DNA from: Brevibacterium aurantiacum | Lineage (GTDB): Bacteria > Actinomycetota > Actinomycetes > Actinomycetales > Brevibacteriaceae | Direction: 5' to 3' | NCBI RefSeq assembly: GCF_900169065.1 | Contig: NZ_FXZB01000007.1 | Coordinates: 1 to 64,000, forward strand | DNA length: 64,000 bases | Shown here: positions 41,085 to 49,346 of the stretch, in pieces | Numbering within the stretch: the first letter of the stretch is position 1 | Layout of the letters: every line of letters starts with the position of its first letter | Notes under the pieces: model-generated | Databases searched by the model: none | The model's input: only the letters and a program-made list of their open reading frames with translations | Told to the model about the DNA's origin: nothing | Translations under genes and position numbers: made by a program

Positions 41085-41870
41085 ATGCTCGATGAGACAA
41101 CGATCGCGGCCATCGCCGACGATCTGGCGAATGCGGAGAAGAACCGGTCGAAGATCGGTCTGCTCACGGCCAAATACCCCGACATGACCGTCGAGGACTC
41201 CTACGCCGTGCAGGACGAATGGCGTCGCCGAGGTGAGGCATCAGGTCGCAGGCTGATCGGTCATAAGATCGGTCTGACCTCGAAGCCGATGCAGCAGGCG
41301 ACGGGGATCAGCGAGCCCGACTACGGTGCGATCTTCGCCGACCAGGTCTATGACACCGGTTCGGTCATCGACCACTCGCAGTATTCGGGCGTGCGCGTCG
41401 AGGTCGAACTCGCCTTCGTGCTCAAGGACGAGCTGCGCGGGCCCGACATCAGCCTCATCGATGTCCTGCGCGCCACCGAGTACGTGGTGCCGGCGCTCGA
41501 GGTGCTGTCGTCTCGGATCGAGATGGAGGGCCGGACCATCGTCGATACGATCTCGGACAACGCTGCGCTGGGGGCCATGGTCCTCGGCGGACGTCCGGTG
41601 GCAGTCGACGCGGTTGATCTGCGCCGCGTCGGTGCGCTGCTCTACCGCAATGAGTCGATCGAGGATTCCGGGCTTGCCGCGGCAGTCCTCGACCACCCAG
41701 CCCGCGGCATCGTGTGGTTGGCGAACAAGCTCGCCGAACACGGCGATGTCCTCCAGGCTGGCGAGACCGTGCTGGCAGGGTCCTTCACCCGCCCCATGTG
41801 GGTCAGCCCGGGCGACACCGTCCATGCCGACTACGGAGATCTGGGAGTCATCACATGCCGTTTCAAGTAG
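41085..41870 (+). CDS. hpaH: 2-oxo-hept-4-ene-1,7-dioate hydratase
   Basis: The 261-residue protein belongs to the 4-oxalocrotonate decarboxylase/hydratase family. HpaH adds water to 2-oxohept-4-ene-1,7-dioate. Features are IGHKIGLTSKPMQQATG near 55 and the metal-binding Glu-rich strand VRVEVELAFVLKDEL near 99, then EYVVPALEVL and NAALGAMVLG. GTG 41079 is an alternative start, but GAGGAG sits eight bases before ATG 41085. The end overlaps the next gene by 16 bases. Order in the operon, HpaG-E-D-H-I, matches the pathway. Confidence 0.9.
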   Translation: MLDETTIAAIADDLANAEKNRSKIGLLTAKYPDMTVEDSYAVQDEWRRRGEASGRRLIGHKIGLTSKPMQQATGISEPDYGAIFADQVYDTGSVIDHSQYSGVRVEVELAFVLKDELRGPDISLIDVLRATEYVVPALEVLSSRIEMEGRTIVDTISDNAALGAMVLGGRPVAVDAVDLRRVGALLYRNESIEDSGLAAAVLDHPARGIVWLANKLAEHGDVLQAGETVLAGSFTRPMWVSPGDTVHADYGDLGVITCRFK

Positions 41871-42643
41871 ATCTGCCGCAGACGTTCACTCAGCGTGTGG
41901 CGAAGCTGGGTGCGGGGGAGCATCTGGCCGGAATGTGGGTCTGCTCCGGCTCGCCGGTGGCCGCGGAGATCGCCGCGGCCTCGGGGATGCAGTGGGTGCT
42001 CATCGACGCCGAGCATTCGCCCATCGACCTGCAGATCACGACCAGCCTGCTCCAGGCGATGAACGGATACCCCGCGACCCCTGTCGTGCGGGTACCCGTC
42101 AACGATCAGGTGCTCATCAAGCAGTACCTCGACCTCGGCGCGCAGAACCTGCTCGTGCCGATGATCGATACCCCTGCCGACGCCGAGGCGGCCGTGCGTT
42201 CCGTCTACTACCCACCGCGCGGTGTGCGCGGGGTGGGATCGGCCCTGGCACGGGCCTCCCGGTGGAACGCAGTGCCGAACTACCTGGATCGGGCCGAAGA
42301 ATTTGTGTCTCTGACCGTGCAGATCGAGTCGGCCACCGCAGTCGACAATGCAGCGGAGATCGCTGCGGTCGACGGTGTCGACGCGGTCTTCGTCGGGCCC
42401 TCCGACCTGGCGGCATCGATGGGTCTCCTCGGGCAGCAGACGCACCCGGACGTCACCGATGCGGTGCTGCGGACCTTCGACGCGGTCAAGGCTGCCGGCA
42501 AGCTCGTCGGCGTCAATGCCTTCGACCCGGACCAGGCCCGGAAGTACCTCGACGCAGGTGCCTCGTTCGTCCTCGTCGGTGCCGACGTCGGCCTGATGAT
42601 GAACGGTGCCCGCGCCTGGGCGAAGACGTGGGTGCAGGACTGA
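41855..42643 (+). CDS. hpaI: 4-hydroxy-2-oxoheptanedioate aldolase
   Basis: HpaI cleaves 4-hydroxy-2-oxoheptane-1,7-dioate to pyruvate and succinic semialdehyde. The 262-residue class II (metal-dependent) aldolase shows VLIDAEHSPIDLQ with the catalytic His, PVVRVPVND with the Arg, VQIESATAV with the metal Glu and VFVGPSDLAASMG with the metal Asp. The fold matches GarL/HpaI family proteins, and the operon context selects the HpaI function. It overlaps hpaH by 16 bases and is followed by a strong terminator. The succinic semialdehyde enzyme is not in the window. Confidence 0.92.
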   Translation: MPFQVDLPQTFTQRVAKLGAGEHLAGMWVCSGSPVAAEIAAASGMQWVLIDAEHSPIDLQITTSLLQAMNGYPATPVVRVPVNDQVLIKQYLDLGAQNLLVPMIDTPADAEAAVRSVYYPPRGVRGVGSALARASRWNAVPNYLDRAEEFVSLTVQIESATAVDNAAEIAAVDGVDAVFVGPSDLAASMGLLGQQTHPDVTDAVLRTFDAVKAAGKLVGVNAFDPDQARKYLDAGASFVLVGADVGLMMNGARAWAKTWVQD

Positions 42644-42670
42644 TCGACGGCTGAGCTGCTGCTTAACAGC

Positions 42671-42711
42671 ACGGCGCTGGCACCTACTTAATACGGTGCC
42701 AGCGCCGTTTT
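42671..42711 (+). terminator. rho-independent terminator of the hpa operon
   Basis: ACGGCGCTGGCACC (42671-42684) and GGTGCCAGCGCCGT (42695-42708) form a perfect 14-bp stem with a ten-base loop, followed by TTTT. It ends the hpa operon, and the stop of the convergent DUF6194 gene lies at the base of the loop. Confidence 0.9.
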
Positions 42712-43172
42712 GCATCTGCATGAGCTTGCTCGAGCAGGCTGACGATAACTGCCAGTGAGTCCCGACTCGGGGTGACGACGGCGATCCACCCCTGTGCCCG
42801 ATACACCGGATGCGGAATCACCGTATCGGTGGCAGCGAAGTCCCAGACGCTGCCGGAAGCAGTGCCGGTGCCCGAAACGTCGCGGCTCAGGCGCGGCTCC
42901 TCACCGGTGAGTAAGACGAATCGGTGCCGGCCGACATGGATGTTCAGACGCCAGCGACCCGCCCGATCCAGTTCGGAGAGCGCATCGTCCGGGTAGTCCT
43001 TCGTAACAAAGGTGGCGAAGGGCTGGCCTTGTTGGGGAGTCTGGCCATCTGGAGCGTAGTAGAAGAAATGGTCACCCCAAGCGATCTCTGGAAACGGACC
43101 ACCCTCCTCTGGAGCCAACTCCAACACACCTTCGAATTCTCGGGCTCTCTCAAGGTAGTCATGCATACTCAT
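42684..43172 (-). CDS. DUF6194 family protein
   Basis: The 162-residue protein has no signal or membrane helix. The order is PEIAWGDHFFYYAPDG, then QPFATFVTKDYPDDA, RAGRWRLNIHVGRHRF, and a final HPVYRAQGWIAVVTPSR, typical of the DUF6194 family of small cytoplasmic proteins of unknown function (related to luciferase-domain-like and phosphoribosyl-ATP pyrophosphatase-like names in databases). It is convergent with the hpa operon and divergent from the MerR gene. No function can be given. Confidence 0.75.
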   Translation of the reverse strand: MSMHDYLERAREFEGVLELAPEEGGPFPEIAWGDHFFYYAPDGQTPQQGQPFATFVTKDYPDDALSELDRAGRWRLNIHVGRHRFVLLTGEEPRLSRDVSGTGTASGSVWDFAATDTVIPHPVYRAQGWIAVVTPSRDSLAVIVSLLEQAHADAKRRWHRIK

Positions 43173-43245
43173 GCTTGAAGTATGAACCTGAAGTGCTTAT
43201 GTCGGGTTAGTGGGTCTTCGGGCAGGTGATTGAGAGCGAGAGACG

Positions 43246-43968
43246 ATGAGAACCTCGAAGTTGGCGGAGGTCAGCGGGTATTCCGTGCAGCAGATCCGTC
43301 AGTTGGAAAGCCTCAGAGTGATTCCCGCCGCCACACGGCTGCCCAACGGATATCGGTGCTTCTCGTCACTTCACCTCAGTGCGCTTCTCGCCTACCGTGA
43401 GCTTGCCAGTGCAGTGGGACCGGTGCTTGCTCGAGATGTGATGTCCAAGGTCCAGCATCTGCCTCTCATCGAGTCAGCGGCACTCATCAGCGGACTCGGG
43501 TATTCCCTCGAAGAAGAACGCAGACAGGTAGTCGCAGCTAAGACGGCATTGACCTCGATTCGCAAAGAGACTGAGACCGAGATCGCCGTTGCGGAACGAG
43601 GATCGTCTGCACGCGAGTCGATGACCATCACCGAGCTCTCGCAGGCCCTCGGCGTGCCGCCTTCGACCCTGCGGTTCTGGGAGAAGGAGGGGCTGGTGAG
43701 TCCCGATCGAGTGGAAGCTCGATCCCAGACTGCCCGGGTCTATCGGGCAACGGCCATACGGGACGCCAGGATCACAGCGGCGCTGCGGGCAGGCGGTTAT
43801 CGGATACCCGAGGTCGTGGAAGCGATCGGGGCACTGCACGACCTCGGTGATGCGAGCCGATCTCTGGCGGCTCTTGACGAACGGCTGGAGGCGGTGGCCC
43901 GGCGGACGCTGGCCCTGTTCCGGGCCGGAAGCGTCCTGGCCGACTTGGTCGACCTGGGCCACCGCTGA
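43246..43968 (+). CDS. MerR-type regulator with two winged helix-turn-helix domains
   Basis: This 240-residue protein has two MerR-like DNA-binding domains. The first, residues 1-75, is MRTSKLAEVSGYSVQQIRQLESLRVI with the following NGYR.F wing. The second, about 128-195, is MTITELSQALGVPPSTLRFWEKEGLV followed by ARVYRATAIRDARI. Between them lies a helical segment. Common MerR proteins have a single such domain and dimerise to bend DNA; here one chain may supply both. There is no effector domain or metal-binding cysteine, so a signal cannot be guessed. Its target may be its own promoter or a neighbour. Confidence 0.8.
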   Translation: MRTSKLAEVSGYSVQQIRQLESLRVIPAATRLPNGYRCFSSLHLSALLAYRELASAVGPVLARDVMSKVQHLPLIESAALISGLGYSLEEERRQVVAAKTALTSIRKETETEIAVAERGSSARESMTITELSQALGVPPSTLRFWEKEGLVSPDRVEARSQTARVYRATAIRDARITAALRAGGYRIPEVVEAIGALHDLGDASRSLAALDERLEAVARRTLALFRAGSVLADLVDLGHR

Positions 43969-43991
43969 TCCTTTTCAGTTGCTGACTCTCC

Positions 43992-45950
43992 TCACTCTCC
44001 GTTTCGACGGCTGCCGGTGATGATCAGAGCCGTGGCTCCGAGGCCGATGAGGAAGATTCCGGCTCCGATGAGCATTCCGTTGCCCGTGGTTCCTGTCCGC
44101 GGCAGCTGGGCCGGTGGAGCAGGGGCCGCAGGTGTGTCCGCGACCGGTTCGACCGGGGGCTCTGGTTCGGCTGGAGGCGCCGGTGGTGTCGGTGCCTCCG
44201 GTGGTGCTGGCGGCGCTGGCGGCGTGGTGGGCTCTTCAGGTGGGGTCGAGGGCTGCTCCGGTGGCGTCGGTTCTGGCGGTGCCGGGGGAGTGGAAGGTTC
44301 CTCGGGTGGCCTGTGCACGGTTTCGGCGGGAATACCCCATTCGCTCGTCCACGTCAGGTGATCGTCATTGCCCTGGATCGTGGTCACATAGGTGACCCAG
44401 CCGACGGGCATGTCGATGGTCTCTGAAGTCACTGTCGCGGTGCCGTTCTCGTCCCCGATGACGGTGATGTCCTGGGAGTGGATCTCTTCTCCGCTGATGT
44501 CCTTCGACTGTTCGGGTTCGGACTCCGTGTGATAGGCCGTCATCGTGATCACTGCCTCACCACCCGGGCGCAGACCGTTGACCGTGACTTCGTCGTGGAC
44601 GGAGGTGACATCGAGGACCGCCTCCGTCTCGGCACTGGGGGCCCACGGAACAAAGCCGGTCTCTCGAGGTTGACCGTGGCTGCCCTTCCATTCCTTCGTG
44701 GACTTGTCACCGGCAATCGTTTCGGTGAAGTACATCCACCCGTGAAAGTCCTCAGGGACTGTGATCGCTTCTGATCGGTGCGTACCGTTGCCGACGTTCT
44801 CCGAGGTCACCTCGGCGATCACCTCGGCGTCGTCGTTCTTCTTCCCGAGCTCGGGTGTCGAGCCCGTCTGCCACAGCTCGTGCTCGACGGTGACCGTGTG
44901 GTCACCGACTAAGCCGGAGACCGTGAACGTGTCCGTGATGGAATCGCCGGGCTCGGGAGTCTGATCGGAGATTTCGGTGGACACACGAGGCTGGGAGACC
45001 AGATCGATCTTCGCCTTGGCAGAGACCTCGACTGGTTCGTCCGGAGTGATCACTCGCTGCACCCGCTTGGTCTTCTGGGGCTCATAGAGCAGGACGGTCT
45101 CTGGTGCGAGGCTGGCCGAAGCCTTGGCTGTGACAGTGCCGGGTGCCTCAGGCTTGATGACGGTGACGACGGGTTCGGCTTCGCTGGTCAGAGTTGTCGG
45201 TGCGTCCGTGGATCCGCTGACGTCGAGCTTGATGGGAACGCCGGGCACCGCGTTGCCGGAGGCGCTGGTCAGGGACACCGAGAGCGAGAGGTCACCAGTT
45301 GTGGGGAGCTGGGCCTTCTTATTCTCATCCTTGTCGTCGTCGACTCGTGCGAAATCACCGTCGCCGGGGGCATCCTTGCCGTACGGCTCGAGCACCGGCA
45401 TGTCCAGGACTGGGGTCAGGGTGACGTCGAGGGTATACGGGCCCGCGAGCTTCTTCGACTCGGCGCTGATCTTCGAGAACTGCTTCGCTGCCCCCTTGAA
45501 CTTCTTCCCCAGATCACCTGGCTTCTGCGGCGGTACCTTGTGATCGTGTGGGATCGTCTCATCCAGTCGCGCCAGCGCACTCAAGGCGGCTTGCACATCG
45601 GCCGATTTGGACCCGGAGTACTCGTGCAGCGCCCATGCCGTCTGCGCCGTGGTGATCTTCTCCGGTTTTGCACCCGTGAAGTATTTGGGCAGGGGCGACT
45701 GTTTGCCGGCATCGATGCAGTACGCCTGCGTGCCCTTGAACGTTCGGTAGGAGCCGTACCAGGTCTTGCCCTGCGGCGCGTGATGCCAGATGCCGGGACC
45801 ATAGGCCTCGCTGGCCTTGAGCATCGGCACTTCGCCGAGCGAGGCGGGCGGCCCCTGAGCCATGGCCGGCCCGAATCCGATGAGTGAGGCCAGAGCCAGG
45901 ACCATGAAGAGGAGAGCTGAGCGGAGTGTGAAGCGTCTGCGAGTAGTCAT
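43992..45950 (-). CDS. cell-wall-anchored surface protein with thioester domain, LPXTG
   Basis: The 652-residue product has a signal peptide (TRRRFTLRSALLFMVLALASL, cleaved near AMAQG) and an N-terminal thioester-type domain: YCIDAGK near 75, holding the cysteine, and TTAQTAWALHEYSG near 95, with the glutamine that would form the Cys-Gln bond. Two immunoglobulin-like repeats (VSGLVGDHTVTVEHELW and VNGLRPGGEAVITMTAYH) follow at about 330-430 and 440-530. A Pro/Glu-rich stalk leads to LPRTG at 616-620, a membrane helix and a basic tail. Such proteins are surface adhesins that can covalently bind host or matrix molecules. ATG 45950 is chosen for the signal peptide; an upstream GTG at 46013 is possible. 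No sortase lies nearby. Confidence 0.82.
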   Translation of the reverse strand: MTTRRRFTLRSALLFMVLALASLIGFGPAMAQGPPASLGEVPMLKASEAYGPGIWHHAPQGKTWYGSYRTFKGTQAYCIDAGKQSPLPKYFTGAKPEKITTAQTAWALHEYSGSKSADVQAALSALARLDETIPHDHKVPPQKPGDLGKKFKGAAKQFSKISAESKKLAGPYTLDVTLTPVLDMPVLEPYGKDAPGDGDFARVDDDKDENKKAQLPTTGDLSLSVSLTSASGNAVPGVPIKLDVSGSTDAPTTLTSEAEPVVTVIKPEAPGTVTAKASASLAPETVLLYEPQKTKRVQRVITPDEPVEVSAKAKIDLVSQPRVSTEISDQTPEPGDSITDTFTVSGLVGDHTVTVEHELWQTGSTPELGKKNDDAEVIAEVTSENVGNGTHRSEAITVPEDFHGWMYFTETIAGDKSTKEWKGSHGQPRETGFVPWAPSAETEAVLDVTSVHDEVTVNGLRPGGEAVITMTAYHTESEPEQSKDISGEEIHSQDITVIGDENGTATVTSETIDMPVGWVTYVTTIQGNDDHLTWTSEWGIPAETVHRPPEEPSTPPAPPEPTPPEQPSTPPEEPTTPPAPPAPPEAPTPPAPPAEPEPPVEPVADTPAAPAPPAQLPRTGTTGNGMLIGAGIFLIGLGATALIITGSRRNGE

Positions 45951-46334
45951 ACCCTGATTCCACGGCGAGGGGGTCGAGCCTGACCAGGGCAGAAAATCTG
46001 CCTGTGAATTCACCCCGGCCCGTCCACAGGGAAACGAACATCAGTCGATGTCGACTGCAGTGTGGCTGTGGACAGACAGTCGAGTCAGCTGGTTTGCATC
46101 GTCCCAGTTCACGGCAGGTATCGTTGTGATCGATCGGGTGCCGACCGATGTTCTCGCTGATGTCCCTCGCCGAGGTGGTCCTGCGAGTGGTGATTCGTCC
46201 ACAGGGCGGCGAACGTGAGTCGGCCGTCGAAAGTCAGAGACTGTTGCGGTACGGCAACACCATTCTGGGTCTGGCGTCAGCATTGGACCGTAAACTTGGC
46301 ACAGCGGTGTACTCCACACGAAGAAGGACGATAT

Positions 46335-48128
46335 ATGTCGGATCAGGCGGGCCCCGGAAGCGGCCCCGACTCGCAGCAGAACGCGCACTCGGGCAATCCA
46401 ATGCCTCCGCGCGCGCAACCGCCTCGGGTCGCCGACCCCCGGAACCCTGCTGTTTCGCCTCAGCAGGGAATGCCGCCCCAAGGGCCCCCGATGCAGCAAG
46501 GACAGATGCCGCCGCAGGGACAGGGACAGATGCCGCAGCAGCGTCCTCCTATGCAGCAGGGGCCTCCCATGCAACAGAGGCCGCCGCAACAGGGACCACC
46601 AATGCAGGGGCCCCCGATGCAACAGGGACCTCCGCCACAGCGCCCGAACAACGACCGATTTCGGCCTCGTCCGCAGCAGCCTGGCCCCGGGACACAGAGG
46701 CCCGGACCCGGAACACAGGGACCCGGACCGCAGCAGCCGCCTCGGCAGATTCCTCAGCCGGGGATGAACCCTGCCTCCCGAGGCCAGGGCAACCCCCACC
46801 TCGGCGGCCCAGTGAATCAGCCACCGATGAGCCAGCCACCGATGCACGGCCAGCCGCCGATGCAGCGACGCGTCTACGAGCAGGCGCGGTTCGCGCCGAC
46901 CGTGACTCAGGAGATGCGCGTCCGGGCACATATGCAGGCGCCTCAGCAGGTGGTCTCGGAGACTCCGTGGACCGGGGCTGTGCGCCAATCTCAGCCGGAG
47001 GAAGAGCCCGGGTCGACCGCCAACATCATCCGTCTGGTCATCGCCATCCTCGCGGTGGTCGGCCTGTTCGTCGGTCTCTTGATCCTTGCCCTCATCGGGG
47101 GACTGAGCTTCGGCGTCAGGCTCTTCGCCTTGGTCGCGCTCTCGGCGCTTCCACTGATCGGAATCATCGCCTACGTGCTCTGGCTCGATCGCTGGAAGCC
47201 CCAGCCGAAGATCATCCTCGGCCTGTGCCTCCTCTGGGGTGCCGTCGCTGCCGTCATCCTCACACTCGTGTTCTCCATCGTCGGCCAGGTCGCACTCTTC
47301 TTCGCGGGTGTCGGTGCTCTGCCCGATGCCTACGGTGCCGTCGTCGAGGCTCCGGTCGTCGAGGAGACGACGAAGACTGTGCTGCTCGTCGTCATCGTTC
47401 TCGCCGCTCGCCGCCACTTCGAAGGCCCTCTCGACGGACTCGTCTACGGTGCCCTCATCGGCGCGGGCTTCGCCTTCACCGAAAACGTCCTCTACCTCGG
47501 CGGAGCCTGGGAACAGAGCGGCGAGAATCTTCTGCAGACATTCGTCATGCGTTGCGTACTCTCACCACTGCTGCACACGACGTTCTCCACCTGTGCTGGC
47601 GTGACGATCGGCTTCGCCGCCCGCAAGTGGCAGTGGTGGGCGATCATCCTGATGTGGCTTCCCGGTCTGTTGGTCGGAATGCTTCTGCACGCGTTGTGGA
47701 ACGGCACCATGACCGCGCTCAGCCATTTCCCTGCGATCGTGTCGATCGTCGGTCTCATCATCCTCAGCACCATTCTCACGACCTTGTGGATTGTCCTCGG
47801 GCTGCTCCTGCGCAGCAGCGAACGCCTGCACACGCAGAACATGCTCGGTGACTACGCGAACACAGGATGGCTCACCCATTCCGAGGTCGACATGCTGGCC
47901 ACGTGGAAGGGTCGTAAGTTCGGCAAGCGCTGGGCCGACAGCTTCCCCGGCGGCAAGGAGGAGATGCGCACCATGATCCGTACGTCTGGAGATCTCTCGA
48001 CGACTCGGATGCGACTTCTGGCCGGAGTCGGCGGCCAGAAGGAACGCGATATCGAGAGCTTTCAGCTGAAGAAGTTCTCCTCCGCCCGCGATCGTCTTCT
48101 CGCCGCCTCGAGAAGCGTGGTCCGCTGA
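46335..48128 (+). CDS. PrsW family intramembrane metalloprotease with Pro/Gln-rich N-terminus
   Basis: The 597-residue protein begins with about 200 residues of Pro/Gln/Gly/Met-rich, repeat-like sequence predicted to be disordered and cytoplasmic. From about 230 it has eight or more membrane helices of the PrsW (CAAX/Abi-related) family. Conserved residues are EAPVVEETTK near 337-346 with the paired Glu, AGFAFTENVLYLGG near 376 with Glu, LSPLLHTTF near 410 with His, and LLHALWNGT near 453 with His. PrsW of Bacillus cleaves anti-sigma factors; the target here is unknown. AAGGA precedes ATG 46335 by six bases. The MarP-like gene follows after five bases, so the two are cotranscribed. Confidence 0.88.
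   Translation: MSDQAGPGSGPDSQQNAHSGNPMPPRAQPPRVADPRNPAVSPQQGMPPQGPPMQQGQMPPQGQGQMPQQRPPMQQGPPMQQRPPQQGPPMQGPPMQQGPPPQRPNNDRFRPRPQQPGPGTQRPGPGTQGPGPQQPPRQIPQPGMNPASRGQGNPHLGGPVNQPPMSQPPMHGQPPMQRRVYEQARFAPTVTQEMRVRAHMQAPQQVVSETPWTGAVRQSQPEEEPGSTANIIRLVIAILAVVGLFVGLLILALIGGLSFGVRLFALVALSALPLIGIIAYVLWLDRWKPQPKIILGLCLLWGAVAAVILTLVFSIVGQVALFFAGVGALPDAYGAVVEAPVVEETTKTVLLVVIVLAARRHFEGPLDGLVYGALIGAGFAFTENVLYLGGAWEQSGENLLQTFVMRCVLSPLLHTTFSTCAGVTIGFAARKWQWWAIILMWLPGLLVGMLLHALWNGTMTALSHFPAIVSIVGLIILSTILTTLWIVLGLLLRSSERLHTQNMLGDYANTGWLTHSEVDMLATWKGRKFGKRWADSFPGGKEEMRTMIRTSGDLSTTRMRLLAGVGGQKERDIESFQLKKFSSARDRLLAASRSVVR
46486..46650 (+). repeat. Pro/Gln-rich degenerate repeat in the PrsW gene
   Basis: Short units coding GPPMQQ, MPPQGQ and similar recur in an irregular tandem of about 55 codons. 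The DNA repeats CCxCCxATGCAGCAG-like words. This is why the opposite strand also has long open frames. Such low-complexity regions change length easily. Confidence 0.7.
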
Positions 48129-48133
48129 CTCCC

Positions 48134-49324
48134 GTGGCACTCGTCGACGTCATCATCATCGTCCTGGGGATCGCTGCGCTCTTCTCCGGGTTCCGCCAGG
48201 GGTTCATCATCGGCCTCGGCACAGCCGCCGGCTTCGTGGTCGGCTGGATCGTCGGTCGGCTGCTCTCGCCGCTGGTCGAGAGCCTGAGCGAAGGCACCCA
48301 GGCCATGGAGAACCCGGGCGTCGTCACTCTTCTCGCATCGATGCCGCTCGTTCTCAGCGTCCTGTTCGCCTTCTCCGGCAACGGGGTCGGCGCGTGGATC
48401 AAACGATCCATGGACTCAGAACTCGGGCAGGGCATCGACTCGATCGGCGGCACGGTCACCGCCGGCGTTGTCTATGTCCTCGTCATCTGGCTGGCGGCAG
48501 GTTTCATCCGCACCACTCCGTGGGTCGAACCGAACCGGTGGGTTGCCGACTCATCGGTCATCGCAGCCTTCGACCAGACGATCCCGTACTCTTCACAGAA
48601 CGCGCTGGGCGATATCTCCAAGGGTCTCAAAGCCACAGGGTTCCCGCAGGTCTTCGCCGGTCAGGCGGAACAGATCCGTGGAGTCGGCGAACCCGACTCC
48701 GCGATGGTCGACGTCGGCCGCGGCGTCGAGGAATCGGTCGTCAAGATCACGACCGCCGCGACTACCTGCCCGGCAGGATCCGGAGGTTCAGGATTCGTCT
48801 ACAGCGACGGGCTCATCGCCACCAATGCTCACGTCGTGGCCGGTTCGACTGAGCTCGCCGTCCAAGTCGGCGGCAAGGGCCGGCCCTACTCCGCCGAGGT
48901 GGTGGAATTCGATCCCGAAGCCGACGTGGCCGTCCTGCGGGTTCCAGACCTCGACGCTCCGGCCCTGGACTTCGGCAATGCGCTGGGACCAGGAGATGAC
49001 TCCGTGGTCGCCGGCTTCCCGCAGAATGGGCCCTACACGATTTCTCCCTCGCGAGTGCGCGAGAAGATCGACGCCCGCGGCCTCGACATCTACGATTCGA
49101 ATTCCGTGGTGCGCGAGGTGTATTCGGTCCGCGGCATCGTTCGCGAAGGAAACTCGGGCGGTCCGCTGCTTGATGACAATGGAGACGTCGTCGGGATGGT
49201 CTTCGCCCGGTCCGCCACCGATGACGAGACCGGATATGCCCTCACCCGCGCGGAGATCAGCGATGAACTGCAGGCGGGTGCCCAGAGCCAAACCCCGCAG
49301 CCGACGGGCCAGTGCACCGGTTGA
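48134..49324 (+). CDS. marP: MarP family membrane serine protease (CvpA domain plus trypsin domain)
   Basis: The 396-residue protein has a CvpA-like membrane domain with about four helices (residues 1-120; ALVDVIIIVLGIAALFSGFRQGF) and a trypsin-like domain outside the membrane at about 195-385. The catalytic triad is His233 (TNAHVV), Asp264 (DPEADVAVL) and Ser341 (GNSGGP). The same layout occurs in mycobacterial MarP, needed for acid and oxidative stress resistance through cleavage of peptidoglycan hydrolases. Its GTG start is five bases after the PrsW stop. Two cysteines in the protease domain (TTCPAGSGG and the final QCTG) could form a disulfide. Confidence 0.88.
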   Translation: MALVDVIIIVLGIAALFSGFRQGFIIGLGTAAGFVVGWIVGRLLSPLVESLSEGTQAMENPGVVTLLASMPLVLSVLFAFSGNGVGAWIKRSMDSELGQGIDSIGGTVTAGVVYVLVIWLAAGFIRTTPWVEPNRWVADSSVIAAFDQTIPYSSQNALGDISKGLKATGFPQVFAGQAEQIRGVGEPDSAMVDVGRGVEESVVKITTAATTCPAGSGGSGFVYSDGLIATNAHVVAGSTELAVQVGGKGRPYSAEVVEFDPEADVAVLRVPDLDAPALDFGNALGPGDDSVVAGFPQNGPYTISPSRVREKIDARGLDIYDSNSVVREVYSVRGIVREGNSGGPLLDDNGDVVGMVFARSATDDETGYALTRAEISDELQAGAQSQTPQPTGQCTG

Positions 49325-49342
49325 GGCAGTGCACCGGCTGAG
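49310..49342. repeat. 16-bp direct repeat at the end of the MarP gene
   Basis: CAGTGCACCGGTTGAG (49310-49325) and CAGTGCACCGGCTGAG (49327-49342) differ at one base and are 17 bases apart. The first copy contains the MarP stop codon, the second duplicates it just behind. This looks like a small tandem duplication in the 3' region between convergent genes. Confidence 0.5.
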
Positions 49343-49346
49343 CCGG

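Noticed and set aside
46480-46740. Repeat array that might be CRISPR-like
   Set aside because: The units are in frame codon repeats of a Pro/Gln-rich protein, irregular in length, without unique spacers. No cas gene is near.
46041-47417. 458-codon minus-strand frame over the PrsW gene
   Set aside because: It arises from the repetitive Pro/Gln region, read backward as Arg/Leu-rich low complexity. The PrsW motifs and the MarP partner support the plus strand.
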